DNA of 64,000 nt. Origin: Phoronis australis (Eukaryota; Phoronida; Phoronidae). The notes beneath the pieces were generated by a model. That model was not told where the DNA came from and did not search any database. It was given only the letters and a program-made list of their open reading frames with translations. Positions 47,015-60,138 of the stretch are shown piece by piece (position 1 is the stretch's first letter; each line of letters opens with the position of its first letter). The position numbers and the translations under genes were made by a program. The DNA lies in the NCBI GenBank assembly GCA_002633005.1, contig NMRA01000105.1, positions 474,010 to 538,009 of the forward strand. Direction: 5' to 3'.

Positions 47015-47024
47015 ATTGATCATG

Positions 47025-47560
47025 TCAGTATAAATGATCGGAATTATAGGCGTTCTAATCCACCTTTAAGAAATATCAATGATTCGTAATAGTAAATTAA
47101 TTTCTCAAAACTGACTTAATGAGTGAAATTTCATTTAAAGGCGAAAATGGACCTTACAAGCAGAAATGGACATGATGGGTCAAACTGGACATAATGGGTC
47201 AAGACTCCTTGACCCATAAATTATCAAATTGGAAATAACGGAAGTTCTAATCCACGGTTGCGGAATAAAATTTAGTTTTATCACTATGCCATTGGGTCAA
47301 AACCGACTTGATTTAAATGGCGAATATGAACTTAAGAAGCAAAAGTAGAATGAAAGAGTCAAAATGGACATAATGTGTCACAATAGACACAATGGGTCAA
47401 GATTACTCGAACCATTATGTCAATGTGATCAAATCGAAATTGATCTTTTATAACTAAGCCTTTTTTCAAAACTGACTAGGCCCTCAGAAGCAAAAATATA
47501 ATTAATGGGTCAAAACGGACATAATTGGTGAAAGTGGACATCTATTGCGTGAGCGTGATA
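47025..47560. repeat. Degenerate tandem repeat of about 190 bp, three units
   Basis: The blocks begin near 47036, 47223 and 47415 (GGAATTATAGGCGTTCTAATCC and variants). Each ends in phrases like GGTCAAAATGGACATAATG. Units differ by many substitutions and indels, so this is old. Confidence 0.6.
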
Positions 47561-48249
47561 TTTAATCATAATTTCCTTTGAGGAATAAATGTCGGGTCAC
47601 CCGTAATGAAAGTTTGTACATGTACTTCGAAGGCTTGGTTGCTAGTTGTTTATTTGAGGCCGTGTTTGTTACTGTTGGGAAAATGTCGGTTGAAGGTGAG
47701 TAAAATATTTATGCAAAAATTTAAATTAGGCCAACGTAAGCAAATTATCATCAGGCAAAAGGTAATGCGATATTTTAATAGTGTCTCGCTATGAGCAAAA
47801 TGGGACTTGGATATGTTTCTGGCTGCGTTAAAAACTGTAATAAAAATATTAGTCGATAGCAACTGTTGAATCTCTAGCAAGTAATTGCATACGTGAGATA
47901 AGACATATGATGAGGCGGTGACCGCAATTTTCAAAAGAAAATGCACACGTAAACTCAAATTTTAAACCCTTTCAATAGGAAAACTGCTGTAACGAATTCA
48001 CCCCCGTACCTGGACACCAAGTATTTCATTAATCTAATGGTTTGAAGGCTAGCAGTCAGATGGGTTCAGTGAATTGCTTTCGCGTTTCCCTTATTATTTA
48101 ACGCAGTGTTTCACTGTGGCAACAAGAATAACATTTTCAAGCTTCAATCCCTTTGTAATAACTAATTTATCGATTGCCATGAGATGGATGTTTAGAGTTT
48201 AAAAATCTCATTGTGCTATTTTTATCCCCATCGTGGCTACACAAGCTCT

Positions 48250-48324
48250 AGGGGCGGATCTAGGATTTTGAGTTGGGGGGGCAGGGCAAAGTATTAGCCA
48301 GGATATTGCCCGTCAGACATTCAC
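48250..48324 (+). mobile_element. MITE, GGCGGATCTAGG family, left half cut by a SINE
   Basis: The left half of the family (GGGGCGGATCTAGG through GTCAGACATT) stops where the SINE body begins; the right half is missing. The insertion point is the same in the second copy near 49706-49779, as expected if that stretch is a duplicate. Confidence 0.65.
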
Positions 48325-48485
48325 TCGGTCCTTGCATGCTTTCGCTACTAAGACCGACCTCAGAGGAGTAGGAGACACTTTTGTGCAATGCTCGACTGTC
48401 TGCCAGTAAACGGCTAAGATTCGAACTTGGGTCTCCTGAACGGGAGCCTGAAGCTCAAACCACTGAGCCACACTGTCTTCTTCAG
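48318..48485 (-). mobile_element. tRNA-derived SINE, copy 1
   Basis: Read on the minus strand, it starts with a tRNA-like head: A-box-like TGGCTCAGTGGTTTGAGC and B-box-like GTTCGAATC at tRNA spacing. A body containing GTGTCTCCTACTCC follows. Neither arm pairing nor acceptor stem supports a working tRNA. The plus-strand frames here are repeat sequence, not a gene. Confidence 0.7.
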
Positions 48486-49705
48486 ATCGACCGAGCGAGT
48501 TTGTGCCCCCGATCTCGTGTCACTGGTGACGCGTACTCTGGCGCTCGGTTGACTTGCATAAACATGGCGCATGAGGTTTTGCTCTAATCCTCTTTCCTAT
48601 TCTTCACTTCAATGAGAGACTTTTCAAGTTTTTTAAATCGCAAACTTCAAACTCGGATGAATCAAATTTAGCTGGAGGAAATCTTTCCGTTGACGGAATC
48701 CGTGAACCCCATTTGGACCATTGTTTTGTTATTTGTATGGTATTACTAAGAAATTTAAATAGCCGTAAAACAAAAATAAAAGCAAGAAATTCTATTCCCA
48801 AAACACGAACCAAAATAAAAAACGGCGCTGCATGGCACTTTCAAGTAATAATGAGCGATCAGCCATCGCAAAATGGCCGTGATGTAATCTTATGGCTTGG
48901 GTGTCGACCTTGGGACGAACGTGGATGGGATGATCAACGAGGGGGAAGCGAGACTGATGTCGACCCAAAACAAATCTTTTGAATTTAGTTAACAGTCCAG
49001 TAAAGGCAGGAATGGCCGTTGAGTTGACCACTGTCTGATCCATACAATGCCACGAACGGAGGCCCGACCACAATGCCCAAATTACAAGACGAGTTGGAAA
49101 ACATTACATTTTACAAAGGCAGAAGTAGAAGTGGACATCAAGTACAAGCATGAATTTACGTACTCACTTACCTAAATAATAATGACATAACGTACTGTGC
49201 AAAGTATAACATAAACATCAAAACTAAGATGGAGTTCGTGTTCTGAGTACAGAGCTTAGAGTTTGACACCTTAAGCACACTACTAGGCCTGCACCCGCAA
49301 GACAAAACCTAGTCGCGTGGACTATTTCACGGTGTTAGGAAAGTTCGCCTTTAGAATTAAAGAAAAAGAGATAGAAAGATGATACATTCGTGTTAATTAA
49401 AAAAANAATGCACACGTAAACTCAAATTTTAAACCCTTTCAATAGGAAAACTGCTGTGACGAATTCACCCCCGTACCTGGACACCAAGTATTTCATTAAT
49501 CTAATGGTTTGAAGGCTAGCAGTCAGATGGGTTCTGTGAATTGCTTTCGCGTTTCCCTTATTATTTAACGCAGTGTTTCACTGTGGCAACAAGCATAACA
49601 TTTCCAAGCTTCAATCCCTTTGTAATAACTAATTTTTTGATTGTCATTAGATGGATTTTTAGAGTTTAAAAATCTCATTGTGCTATTTTTATCCCCACAA
49701 GCTCC

Positions 49706-49779
49706 AGGGGCGGATCTAGGATTTTGAGTTGGGGGGCAGGGCAGAGTATTAGCCAGGATTTTGCCCGGCAGACATTCAC
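49706..49779 (+). mobile_element. MITE left half, duplicate of the 48250 copy
   Basis: Same truncated element followed by the same SINE junction as 48250-48324, differing by a few substitutions and a small deletion just upstream. It lies in the second copy of the 1.45-kb direct duplication, so it is probably not an independent insertion. Confidence 0.65.
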
Positions 49780-49940
49780 TCGGCCCTTGCATGCATTCGC
49801 TACTAAGACCGACCTCAGAGGAGTAGGAGACACTTTTGTGCAATGCTCGACTGTCTGCCAGTAAACGGCTAGGATTCGAACGTGGGTCTCCTGAACGGGA
49901 GCCTGAAGCTCAAACCACTGAGCCACACTGTCTTCTTCAG
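49773..49940 (-). mobile_element. tRNA-derived SINE, copy 2 (within the duplication)
   Basis: Near-identical to 48318-48485, with the same junction to the truncated MITE. It contributes the N-terminal part of a 198-codon plus-strand open frame (49836-50432) that I reject as a gene. Confidence 0.7.
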
Positions 49941-52900
49941 ATCGATCGAGCGAGTTTGTGTCCCCGGTCTCGTGTCACTGGTGACGCATACTCTGGCGCT
50001 CGGTTGCGTAAACATGGCGCATGGGGTTTTGCTCTAATCCTCTTTCCTATTCTTGACTTCAATGAGAGACTTTTCAAGTTTTTTAAATCGCAAACTTCAA
50101 ACTCGGATGAATCAAATTTAGCTGGAGGAAATCTTTCCGTTGACGGAATCCGTGAACCCCATTTGGACCATTGTTTTGTTATTTGTATGGTATTATTAAG
50201 AAATTTAAATAGCCGTAAAACAAAAATAAAAGCAAGAAATTCTATTCCCAAAACACGAACCAAAATAAAAAACAGCGCTGCATGGCACTTTCAAGTAATA
50301 ATGAGCGATCAGCCAACGCAAAATGGCCGTGATGCAATCTTATGGCTTGGGTGTCGACCTTGGGACGAACGTGGATGGGATGATCAACGAGGGGGAAGCG
50401 AGACTGATGTCGACCCAAAACAAATCTTTTGAATTTAGTTAACAGTCCAGTAAAGGCAGGAATGGCCGTTGAAGTGACCACTGTCTGATCCATACATTGC
50501 CACAAACGGAGGCCCGACCACAATGCCCAAATTACAAGACGAGTTGGAAAACATTACATTTTACAAAGGCAGAAGTAGAAGTGGACATCAAGTACAAGCA
50601 TGAATTTACGTACTCACTTACCTAAATAATAATGACATAACGTACTGTGCAAAGTATAACATAAACATCAAAACTAAGATGGAGTTCGTGTTCTGAGTAC
50701 AGAGCTTAGAGTTTGACACCTTCAGCACACTACTAGGCCTGCACCCGCAAGACAAAACCTAGTCGCGTGGACTATTTCACGGTGTTAGGAAAGTTCGCCT
50801 CCAGAATTAAAGAAAAAGAGATAGAAAGATGATACATTCGTGTTAATTAAAAAAAAACGAATTAGAGCTAGCATTGTACAAAACACGATTTTTACAAACA
50901 CTGTGTCTTTACCATCTTGTGAGTTATAAAAATTACTAGAGTGTTACGTTCTTTGTCGGCAGTCATATTCGATGAATGGTTTTATGCGAATAATTCATTG
51001 CAATCCCAAGAGACGAAATTATCTGAAAAATGGATAGGTATTTCCGGTTCTTTGGGATCGCTTATGGGCGAAACCTCGTCGGCCTTTAGAAACACCGAAG
51101 GTCAACAAAACAACCGATAACTGTCAGCAGAGAATTAATTCCTTGTTGTTTTATGTAACTATGACTACATAAGGTTTATTGTCACCAGTAGTGCGTCAAG
51201 GAGTGTAAACTGAATAAATTTTCAAGAATCACTCTTGTTTTCACTGTTCTTTGGTTACTGAAAAGGAGACTAAAGCCTCCCAAGTTAAATCCAGGGCACT
51301 TGCTGTCTGCTGATGTTTTTCGTTGCGTGTATTCATGTGCAAAAAGCGAAAGACATGATAACACTAGCTTCCTTCGCAAGATGCTTGCATCTACGGAACT
51401 CAATCCTGTACAATTTTTTACCAGTTACAAGAAGGCGTTTAAACATGTTTATTAGATAGCCAGAATCGTATGGGAATCGGACTGATCTAATTCTGCGTAG
51501 CCTATGCTAAAAAAATAAGTTCCTCACTCTTGCTACAAAGTGTTTCTGGGATACACGTTTCCAGGAAATATGTCTAGTCTAACAGAAGAATTAAGAAATA
51601 TTGTGAACTGTAGTTTTAATTTCATTGTCGTTGTCATTGCTATCACTTTTTATATATTCCCTCTGTTATGAGAGGTTTCATCTCCTCTATGAATTTAGAC
51701 CACGGTCAGCTGTGCAATTTTTATTTATTATTAATATCGTTGTATTGTAGTATGTCACATGCCATTTGATCTTTTGTTCTGTAATTTCCCTAAGCATGGA
51801 GAGATCCTGCATAATTTATTGAACACTTCGTCACTGACACGATTGTTAGACTATTTTTTGTTTATCGATCTCGTATTTTGTCTACTCTAATTACTTAAAT
51901 GTTACTCTCACCTGCCCATCAACAACTAATCTATCTAAAGGTTGAAACCATTTTTATCTTTGTTTCACTTACACGCCCAGTCAAGTGAAATCCTATAGGG
52001 AATATGCTAGTGCATGAAATATCGATTTAGTTAATCGGTTATACATGTACAAAGCACAACGGTTGTGCTAACAATACAATAAACCAGCGGCGTGTTAACA
52101 AAATATCTCAAGCGTTTGGCAACTTCCTCTTGGGCCTTTTATCTGCAACAGATTGTGACCAGAAAGCTAAATTACCAACTTCTTTAAGCTATATGTTCTG
52201 GGTTCCGTTTCATGAAAGCTGACATAAGATTTATGACAGAAATTTGGACTTACGCCCCACACCATTATTTCTGAAAAATAATTAAATCTCACTTGAGCAG
52301 AACTGCAAAGTCTCTGAGAACAAACACATAACTGCCAGTTACTGAGATAATTTCTACAAATTATTTCTAGACTTTGATGCACTCACTATTACTTGGGTAA
52401 AACCATTTTTAGCGATAGTGAAGTGGGAGTCTTAAGTCTTACGTCACTGTCATGAAACTGCCCCCTGGTGTAACAGCATCACTAAACTTACTTCCTAAGC
52501 GTGCTTGAGCTTCCAAAGCAACACCATCGCGTTCTTAGCCTTTTGCAAAAATCTCAATTGGTTACAATAAATCGCCAGGAATTCTCCTAGGTCAGTCATA
52601 CTGGCAGGCGACTGCATGGAACTACATGTATATGTAACCGGCCGCAACAAACAACCTAACGGGCCTGGTGTGGCGAAATAACGACCTCTCAGTTCATCTC
52701 AAGCCGAGAAAGCATACCTAATCAGAGTAAAGAACAAGATGACATCTATTTTGTTACAGTAGGTGGCGCTAAATCAAAAGTTGTTTTTAGACTCAAGGCG
52801 AGGTTTTATTGTCCCTTTAAGTGTTGTGTCTGTCTTTAAAAACTCCTTTTACCATCACTTATTCTCCATTTCGTCTATGGAAACAGAGTTTGAGTTATGC

Positions 52901-53929
52901 GTTTTATTTTAGATAACGTGTTTTCAGGACAGTTAGTTTTCGTAATTAATTATTCGCGTTGTTGAGCACCCTGTCAATTTGCCACTTGAAAACACCGGCA
53001 AAGAAGCATTTGCAAATTTGCTTGTACTTCGAAAAAGATAAAAATCAAATGTTTTGATAACACCTCATTCCATGTGAAACTTGATGTTTTTTGTTACTGG
53101 AAGGCTTTTCACCTGAATAAGCTTCTCATTTTTGACAATTACGTTGCATCGTCTTTGATCTCACGTACCTGGTACGGTATCTGAAGATGAGGCCCTTCCG
53201 TTTCATTCATAGCAGTCAGCTCGCTAACACGACTCTGTTCTCATTTTTATGAGGTCGTATTACCGTGTACAGTTGTGTCTATAACGTATGGCTATGTGTT
53301 TTGTATAGCTATGTTTACTTTCAGTTAAAATGAATTTTATACAATATTAGCTCGTATTCTAATATTGCTTTGAGAGAAAATCAAAATGTTTATAGCATCT
53401 AAAATTAGTGAACTTTTTACTGGAAGGATGAATAGCGTATGATCATATCTCTGTTGGTCGTTTCGTGAATGAATAAAAGTAATTCCTTCAGGCCCATTCG
53501 CTCATCAGGTCAGTTACTGCATTGGCTGGTCGGGACGCTAGTACACCACGTTACTTCCCACTGGAGCAAAGCGGGGAAAGTGAAGCAATTATCACCGCTA
53601 CTACCTGCACTACCACCACTACATGCACCATCACTTTCTGCACCATTGCTACCACCATTTAATGTGCACACCCAGCCTAAAAATTGGGGGACTCTAATTT
53701 TTGAAAATGTGGACCTTTTACTAAGATTCACGGGGTATGTTAAGAGCTATGAATTAGGCATTCGCCGAATTTTGGTTGTTCCTGCCTTTTTAGCGGACTT
53801 TCATCTCATTTTCTACTTTTTTGGAGTTTTTGTTTCTCTGAGGCGGACCCTTTGCCCACTTCGCCAAATGGGGATGGTGCTCGTTCGACCCCCCAGAGTC
53901 CCGCAGGGTGTGGGGTTGTTGATTATCGC

Positions 53930-54106
53930 CAATACCACCACCACTATCCCCACTATCACCAACTTTGCTACCATTACCTGCACTACCCTCACTACGATCA
54001 CCATTACCGCCACCACCATCGCTACCAACATCCCAACCAACACCACTACCAACAACACTGTTACTACCAACACAACCGACAACAAAAATAACACTGCTGC
54101 TGCAGC

Positions 54107-54155
<49 letters not shown>
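53930..54155 (+). repeat. Cryptic ACN triplet tract followed by (GCT)16
   Basis: 53930-54090 is a run of ACC/ACT/ATC triplets. 54096-54107 is GCT GCT GCA GCG, then 54108-54155 is 16 uninterrupted GCT units. It makes one long open frame each way (poly-Thr/poly-Ala or Val/Ala) that I do not accept as a gene. A smaller CCG/CCA tract lies near 54330. Confidence 0.9.
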
Positions 54156-54884
54156 ACCACTTCTATCAACTTCACATGGACGGATTTAGGAGGGGAGCGA
54201 ACTCGAGTCCTCCCCTCTACGGACACGACCAATAAACACTGCATGCATGCTGTTTTCAGGGTTTGAATGTAGGCATTTTCCCCAAAATGTTGTTGTGCCC
54301 CCCTTGGGACATCCTAGAACCTCCAGTGTAACGCCGCCGCCACCACCACCGCCAATTATTACTATTGTCACCTAACGGTGCACTTAATCGGTTTAAAAAT
54401 TCTCTGCGTTCTCCAGTATCATCAGCAAGTGTACATTCAGCAGGCGTTTGACCAAAATCTTGAGGTTTTATGGAATTTGTTGGTGTGAAGTTATTTTAAA
54501 GAATCACTTTCGAGTATTCATTGAAATGCCTGTTTCAGATAAATAAAATGCTTTTTGGGCACGCTATTTGCAACGGTCACGGAAATTTCTACCATCGATA
54601 GAATGATAACGGCGTGTTTGACAAAAATAGAACATTGCCATCCTTTTATCGTACAAGTGTCTGCAAAGTTCCTGTTAAAGCCTCATACAGGAGTAACGTA
54701 AAATCGTTAACTTCAAAATAGAAAAAATAAGGTTTGCCAAGCTTTGAATTCAATTAGTGAGCTTACAGACGGAATCTATCGTAAAATGTATAAAATTACC
54801 ACTTCGCCATACTGAGAAATGTTTATGTGTACTTTCTTTGGCAATAAGTTTTGAAATGTTTAAAAGCGATGGTTTTTGGGTTGA

Positions 54885-55052
54885 CTATTTCCACAGCGTC
54901 TCATCAACATTCTTTAATACCGGAATAATGTTTGGACGTGGATTATTCTTCTCAAGTTCTGGCACGTTTTCTTGCAAAGTTCTCCTGGCATCTCCCCAGT
55001 TCTCCATCTCTGTTGCAGTCAATACTAGAACGGGAAACTCTGACCTACTGTT
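54885..55052 (-). CDS. Candidate terminal exon or exon remnant, unknown protein
   Basis: After an acceptor-like tttcctgtaag, 55 codons read NSRSEFPVLVLTATEMENWG, then DARRTLQENVPELEKNNPRP, and finish ...NVDETLWK with TAG. The amino-acid mix (charged, Asn/Pro/Glu) is more protein-like than that of the 144-codon plus-strand frame overlapping it. No upstream exon is evident and the acceptor is AAG rather than CAG, so it may be a relic. Confidence 0.25.
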   Translation of the reverse strand, partial: NSRSEFPVLVLTATEMENWGDARRTLQENVPELEKNNPRPNIIPVLKNVDETLWK

Positions 55053-56359
55053 CTTACAGGAAATTTTTGTTAAAATTTTAAACAAAAATAAATGTTTAAT
55101 CTTTTCTATTGTCTACGAGTGTTGCTCATACTGCGGCAGTGCTGAAATTGTAAGCATTTCAGGGATGTTTAATTTTCAGAGATTACGCTAGGCTACTACC
55201 GGCACTTAGTGAACAAACAGTAGTTTTGAACACGTTGTAACACTCCGCAAGTCTCACTCGGTGTTAAAAATAGATCATCAATCGCTGAATATTCTGTGAA
55301 GACATGACTGGTGAACCCTGTATATTAATTGCTTGGGCTATTGAATAGCAAAAGGAACGTCACCGCGGATAGAAAGCTCAGTTTCGATTCGATAAAATTG
55401 TCGCCTAACCACGCCTTTCTTTTGCGTCCTTGGCATCAATCCATCTCAAGTGTTCATTGTCGTAGATAAAAACGCGACAAATTTGCATGTTGTTTTGATA
55501 TCTTGAACGCGTTGCCATGAACGACAGAAGAAAATAGTGAAATTGAGTTCAATATGTTGAAAACGATCCACTCCCCCAGAGAGTATTTAGAGACGAGTGA
55601 ATCAAGACCAAGAGAGAAACCTACTGGTTAATAATACAAAAATAAAAAGTAAAACAGTGAAGTTGAAAGAATCATCATCGCCTGGAATAATAAGGTATGT
55701 TTACATTTTGTATGTCTGATCTGTAACAGTCCTGCGGTGACACAAGCTGCTCATATTAATTTTATGTAGGTTCACAATGTTTTATTTCAATAAATCCATC
55801 AATATGAGCTTGCAGATCTCGTGAAATTATGCTTAATAGATTAATGCGCGTCTAACATCTGTACACTAATGACAGCAGATACGTATATAGCTCTGGCGAC
55901 TGCTTAACGAAAAGCCACTCTAAACACGTCTTCTGTCATAAAAACCCACTTTTGATTTAGGCCACGTGCTGTTATGAAATTGGTCAAAATAGATGTGACG
56001 CCTGGGTTTGTCACTGCATGAGAACAGTCTCTATAAGTTGACTTGCAATGGCGTGTCACGTTCTTTGTCAACATGGTCTAACAGTTGTTGAATACAATTG
56101 CCCTGCACATTGCAGTGTAGAAATAATTTATAAAAATTGACCCGAGCAACAACGGGGGAAAGTACTACACCCCAGTAATTGTCCATTTAGGCGCGTAAAA
56201 AAGTGTACAAGGGTAGAAAAAGTTGGGGAAAGAGGGACAGTCAAATGAGAGTTCCAAATTTGAGTATTGAAAATGATGTAAACGCGGCGAAATTCAGCTT
56301 TACAGCGAGACTTTCTTATCATTCCTGAGTTTTCCTGTCATTTCCTACAATGAAAACAT

Positions 56360-56517
56360 GGGCGAATCTAGGATTTTCAGTTAGGGGGAGGGCCAGGGCA
56401 GAGTATTAGCCAAAATTTTGCCCGTCTTACATTCGTACCCCCGAACTAGCAAATGGAATCTGGAAGATTTTTTTTGGGGGGGGGCATGGCCTCCTTGCCC
56501 CCCTCCCTAAATCCGCC
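56360..56517 (+). mobile_element. MITE, GGCGGATCTAGG family, full-length copy
   Basis: It begins GGGCGAATCTAGGATTTT and ends CCTAAATCCGCC. The interior has GCAGAGTATTAGCC, TTTTGCCCGTC, a run of G and TTGCCCCCCTCCC, collinear with 46862-47014. An open frame crossing this region on the minus strand is explained by the repeat. Confidence 0.7.
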
Positions 56518-57216
56518 ACTGCAAAACGCATTACATATACGAAAGTGTTTCGTTGCCCACTCGAGAACTAAATATCCAGGTATATGCTTGCATTCAGTGT
56601 ACTTAACGTTGTTACAATGACAGAAGTTACTAAAGAACCAAGGATTTATCCAGACCGTTGGATTTTCATGAAAGGTGTTCCCCGTAAATGGTTGGGGTCC
56701 TCCATGGTCGTAGAAAAATTGCCTTTGCTCAACGATGGGCGATGATTGACTAGGCAACTTAGTTTTCCTGGCAAAGTAGAACACTTGGTTGAAACCATAG
56801 CATAATTTATGAAAGCATAACCGCGGTATCTTGTAACAAAGCAATATCAGAAAGTACACGTCAATGGGAAGCTCAAGCCCATGACTTCAACACTGAGGTA
56901 TGTGTATTTGCAACTAAGACCAGAAATTACTCCCGGATTTGTAGAATTAAAAAGCAGTTTTGTGAATTAGCTAACGTTGTGTAGTTGAAATGCCATTGCT
57001 ATTTCAAAGTACTTTTGAAGGGCTGTAAAATGGCAAAACATATTTAAACACTGGGAATTATGTTGACTTATTGAGAGGTTTGTATTAAACAGCTGTCGTC
57101 GAAAACTCATCCAAATGAAATAATACAATGGTGAAATTTTATTTTTATTCAAGCATAGGATTTTCTTTGATATAGGCACAGCCTCAGAAATCGCTTTCGC
57201 ATTATATCCAGGTTCT

Positions 57217-57371
57217 CATTCACTCCCTTCCATTCATTAACTAGTAAAACGGAGCTCAGGGTAGGAGACACCTTTGTGCTATGCTCGATTGTCAGCCAGT
57301 GAAGCCAGAATTTGAACCCGGGTCTTCTATACGGGGGTCCGGAGCTGTAACCACTGAGCCATACTGTCTCA
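57217..57371 (-). mobile_element. tRNA-derived SINE, independent copy 3
   Basis: The minus-strand head has TGGCTCAGTGGTTACAGC and GGTTCAAATTC at A- and B-box positions, and the body carries the same GTGTCTCCTACCC motif and the same CATTCACTC far end as the other copies. It is clearly diverged and has different flanks, so it is a separate insertion. Confidence 0.7.
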
Positions 57372-60138
57372 AGCTGATAACTTTTTTTAAAGAGGATTGT
57401 TACATTTTTCGAAAGCACTTTTGGACAATATTGCATGTTTTACTTACTCTGAAATGTATATTGAATCTTTTAAGTCGATTTATATAAAACAGCGTTTAAG
57501 TCACATTACGCAATTAGGGAGAGCCAGAGTAAAAAAAATTCAAACTCGAATTATTCAAGTTGGCAGCGGTGAATATTTCATTGGAAATAACCGGTGAACT
57601 TCGTGTGTTCCTTGGTCACAGCGTTATGTAATTAGAAATGCTAGCTCGTCGTATTAACCTTATGTAGGGCCAGTGTTCGAGCTTCAGCAAATAAATGTGC
57701 TGGCCCCCTGAGCCAGTTACTTGAATATGAGACCACATCTACATGGGACCTACTTGTACATGTGAAAGTTTACTGGCCCGGCCGCAAATCCTCTGGTCTC
57801 GGGCCACCGAGCTAGCGTGTAGAATCCTAGAAAAATGGACAAATTTTGCTACTCTGGGAACGTCGTATCTCAGAAATGACTGAAGGTTTGATAAGAAACT
57901 TTCAGCTCAGTGCTGCATGCTTTGTGCACTGTTCTCTAATACACTTTGCGGAATACCTTTTGCATGAGATGCGATAAATATTGTCACTTTTATGATTTTC
58001 ATTAAGAAATTCAAAAGTTGCGTGACGCGAAAACGAAGTGATAGTTTAGAAAACTGTACCAGCTTTTTTGAGATTTTATCTTGGACATTTGGTCGTGTTA
58101 TTGACGTTTTTTGGCAATGAATGTACTTTTTTGCTAAATTCCAATAATGAAACGTGGTTGTAGTATAAAGTCAAAAATCAAATTCAGAGTTTCTACATTC
58201 AGAATATATACACTGTTCAATTTTAGAGTTTTGTAAATGTTTGCACAGACTTGTCGATAAAGTCTTAATAAACTTAAAAAACTCCATCGCAAACCAAGAA
58301 CTAAAACTGGCTTTCAAAGACGGCGCTGTGTTTGGTTTCAGGGCCGAAAAGCGCATTTTTTTTATTTTTGTCTGGTAATATAGGACAGACGTTTTAAAAT
58401 ATTTAATTGTAACAGAAGTTATAAAATAGAAAATTTCGTTAGGTATGTGAGAATTTGTGATGAATCGCCGATATTCGTCTTTGACTTGCACACATTCGGC
58501 AGAATTAGTTGAAATCTAGACTAGTGTCCTTGTCAGTATATTTAGCTGCTCAAAGATAGAATTAGATCTTTCGCATAACATCGGCTTCATGACAATCCGA
58601 ATCTGTTTCTGTTGCCAAAAAGAACAACCAAATCATCAACGACGCATCAGAGTTTATTGGAATTGGCCAACCAGAATATTGGGGATTAGAAAATAGCACA
58701 ATCCAGCATTGTCTGTTCCTTTAGTTGTTGTCTTTCAGCAACAGTTCAAGATCAGGTGAACAAGGTAATGTTTTTAAAAGTCACGTGCAACATTGACCGC
58801 TAATCAGCGACAAAATGGAGCTATAATCACGCAACACCCGACTAATAAAAAGAAAGGATCAGACTGCGGCCGTGGATTTGAATTGGTTTTTTAACTGACT
58901 TCAAATGCACAATGTTGTCGCCGGCAATGTCATTTTAACAATTCCTCAAACGGAAAATGCGACGCTGTGACCTGGTCGGGCAATACAAACAAGCAAGCTG
59001 ATTGAATTGCTGTTGTATTGGTCTCGTTATCTGTTTCTGGGGAACACGGCTTTGACATTTTCAGACCTTACTCTGAGTAACATTCCAAAAACTAAAGGCG
59101 TGTGCATGCACTTCGTGGTCCCATCTGACCATAAATACACTTTCAAAGGGCTTTAGGGTTCGTATATCAGATAGGCTGGGTAAATTGGTTTTGACACCCC
59201 CCAAACTGAAACTGTTGGTTTCGCCCCTGTTACTATATATTTGTACCTAAGTGTGCATAATCCATTGATCGAGCACTACGTATGGAATTATGTTGCCGAG
59301 TGAAATAACATTTTCGGGCATCTATTGGGTATGCGAAATAATAGTGAGCCTTAGAAGGTTCAAAATGGACATGTTCTCGTAATCAAAACCAGTTTTTCAA
59401 ACACTGGGGTCATTTGAGTGTGCGGCAGACGCTAACATTTTGCGTCTATCCTACGAAGCGTTCTCGCCACTGAGCGCAGCTAAGTTATTATGTTTTACAA
59501 TCAGGAGAAAATTGCGGAAATTTGCCAGGAAGCCTTTTAAAAATCTTTCTCTTTGAAAGCAAGTGCTTCTTCATATACTTTGTGAGGTACGTTATCTCGC
59601 GGTAGACTAGAACTCGCTAATGATGCCTGTCCCTAGATTTCGCACATGCGCAGGGCAGCGCAAAGTTTGTTTACAGAGTCAAAACTGTCCTCAGAATTTT
59701 CGACCTGGTTATTTTATAAATTAGTAATTATTTTCGTGCGTTAGTTCCATCGGTCATGCTTTCAGTTTCCCTACATTTATTTTGCTTATCAGTTTATGTG
59801 TTTATTTAACACTTTGTTATTTATTTTTTCATCGTATCTTGTGTATTTTATATTATTTATTCTTTTGTCTCATTTGTACCTGGTCCCACAGAGACTGAGA
59901 CCAGTGTTTTTACCTTGCATTGTGTTACCCAGAACAAATAATCTTAAAGGCATACCTCACTCAACGGGGATTGATTGAATTTCATACCACGCCCTTTACA
60001 CGTTTGTGAGGTAAGCCTACATAATCCCGTCATCTCACGTCTGTCCCTGCTTCACAGGCGTACGATGATCGCTGATGGGCCTAAACCCCTTGCAAGATTA
60101 TAAGGAGACGCGTTCCTTGGAAGATAAAAACAGAAACA

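Larger units (their letters stand above)
47940..50857 (+). repeat. 1.45-kb direct duplication joined by a single N at 49406
   Basis: 47940-49405 and 49407-50857 are collinear, with scattered substitutions and small indels (for example, copy 2 lacks a stretch near 48230 and another near 48550). The only separator is one N. Each copy includes the truncated MITE, the SINE and open frames of 68-198 codons that mirror each other. Confidence 0.93.

Noticed and set aside
49836-50432. 198-codon open frame
   Set aside because: Its first third is the antisense of a tRNA-derived SINE and the rest is duplicated at 48713-48982 with a broken frame. No domain is recognisable and codon use is unpatterned.
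53469-54266. 265-codon open frame with poly-Thr and poly-Ala
   Set aside because: The frame is held open by triplet repeats; the part before them shows no conserved pattern, and the reverse strand is open for the same reason.
54757-55191. 144-codon plus-strand frame
   Set aside because: Ser/Phe-rich composition without motif; the opposite strand over part of it looks more like coding sequence.
56446-56859. 137-codon minus-strand frame
   Set aside because: Its C-terminal part is the GGCGGATCTAGG MITE read backwards; the rest has no recognisable pattern.
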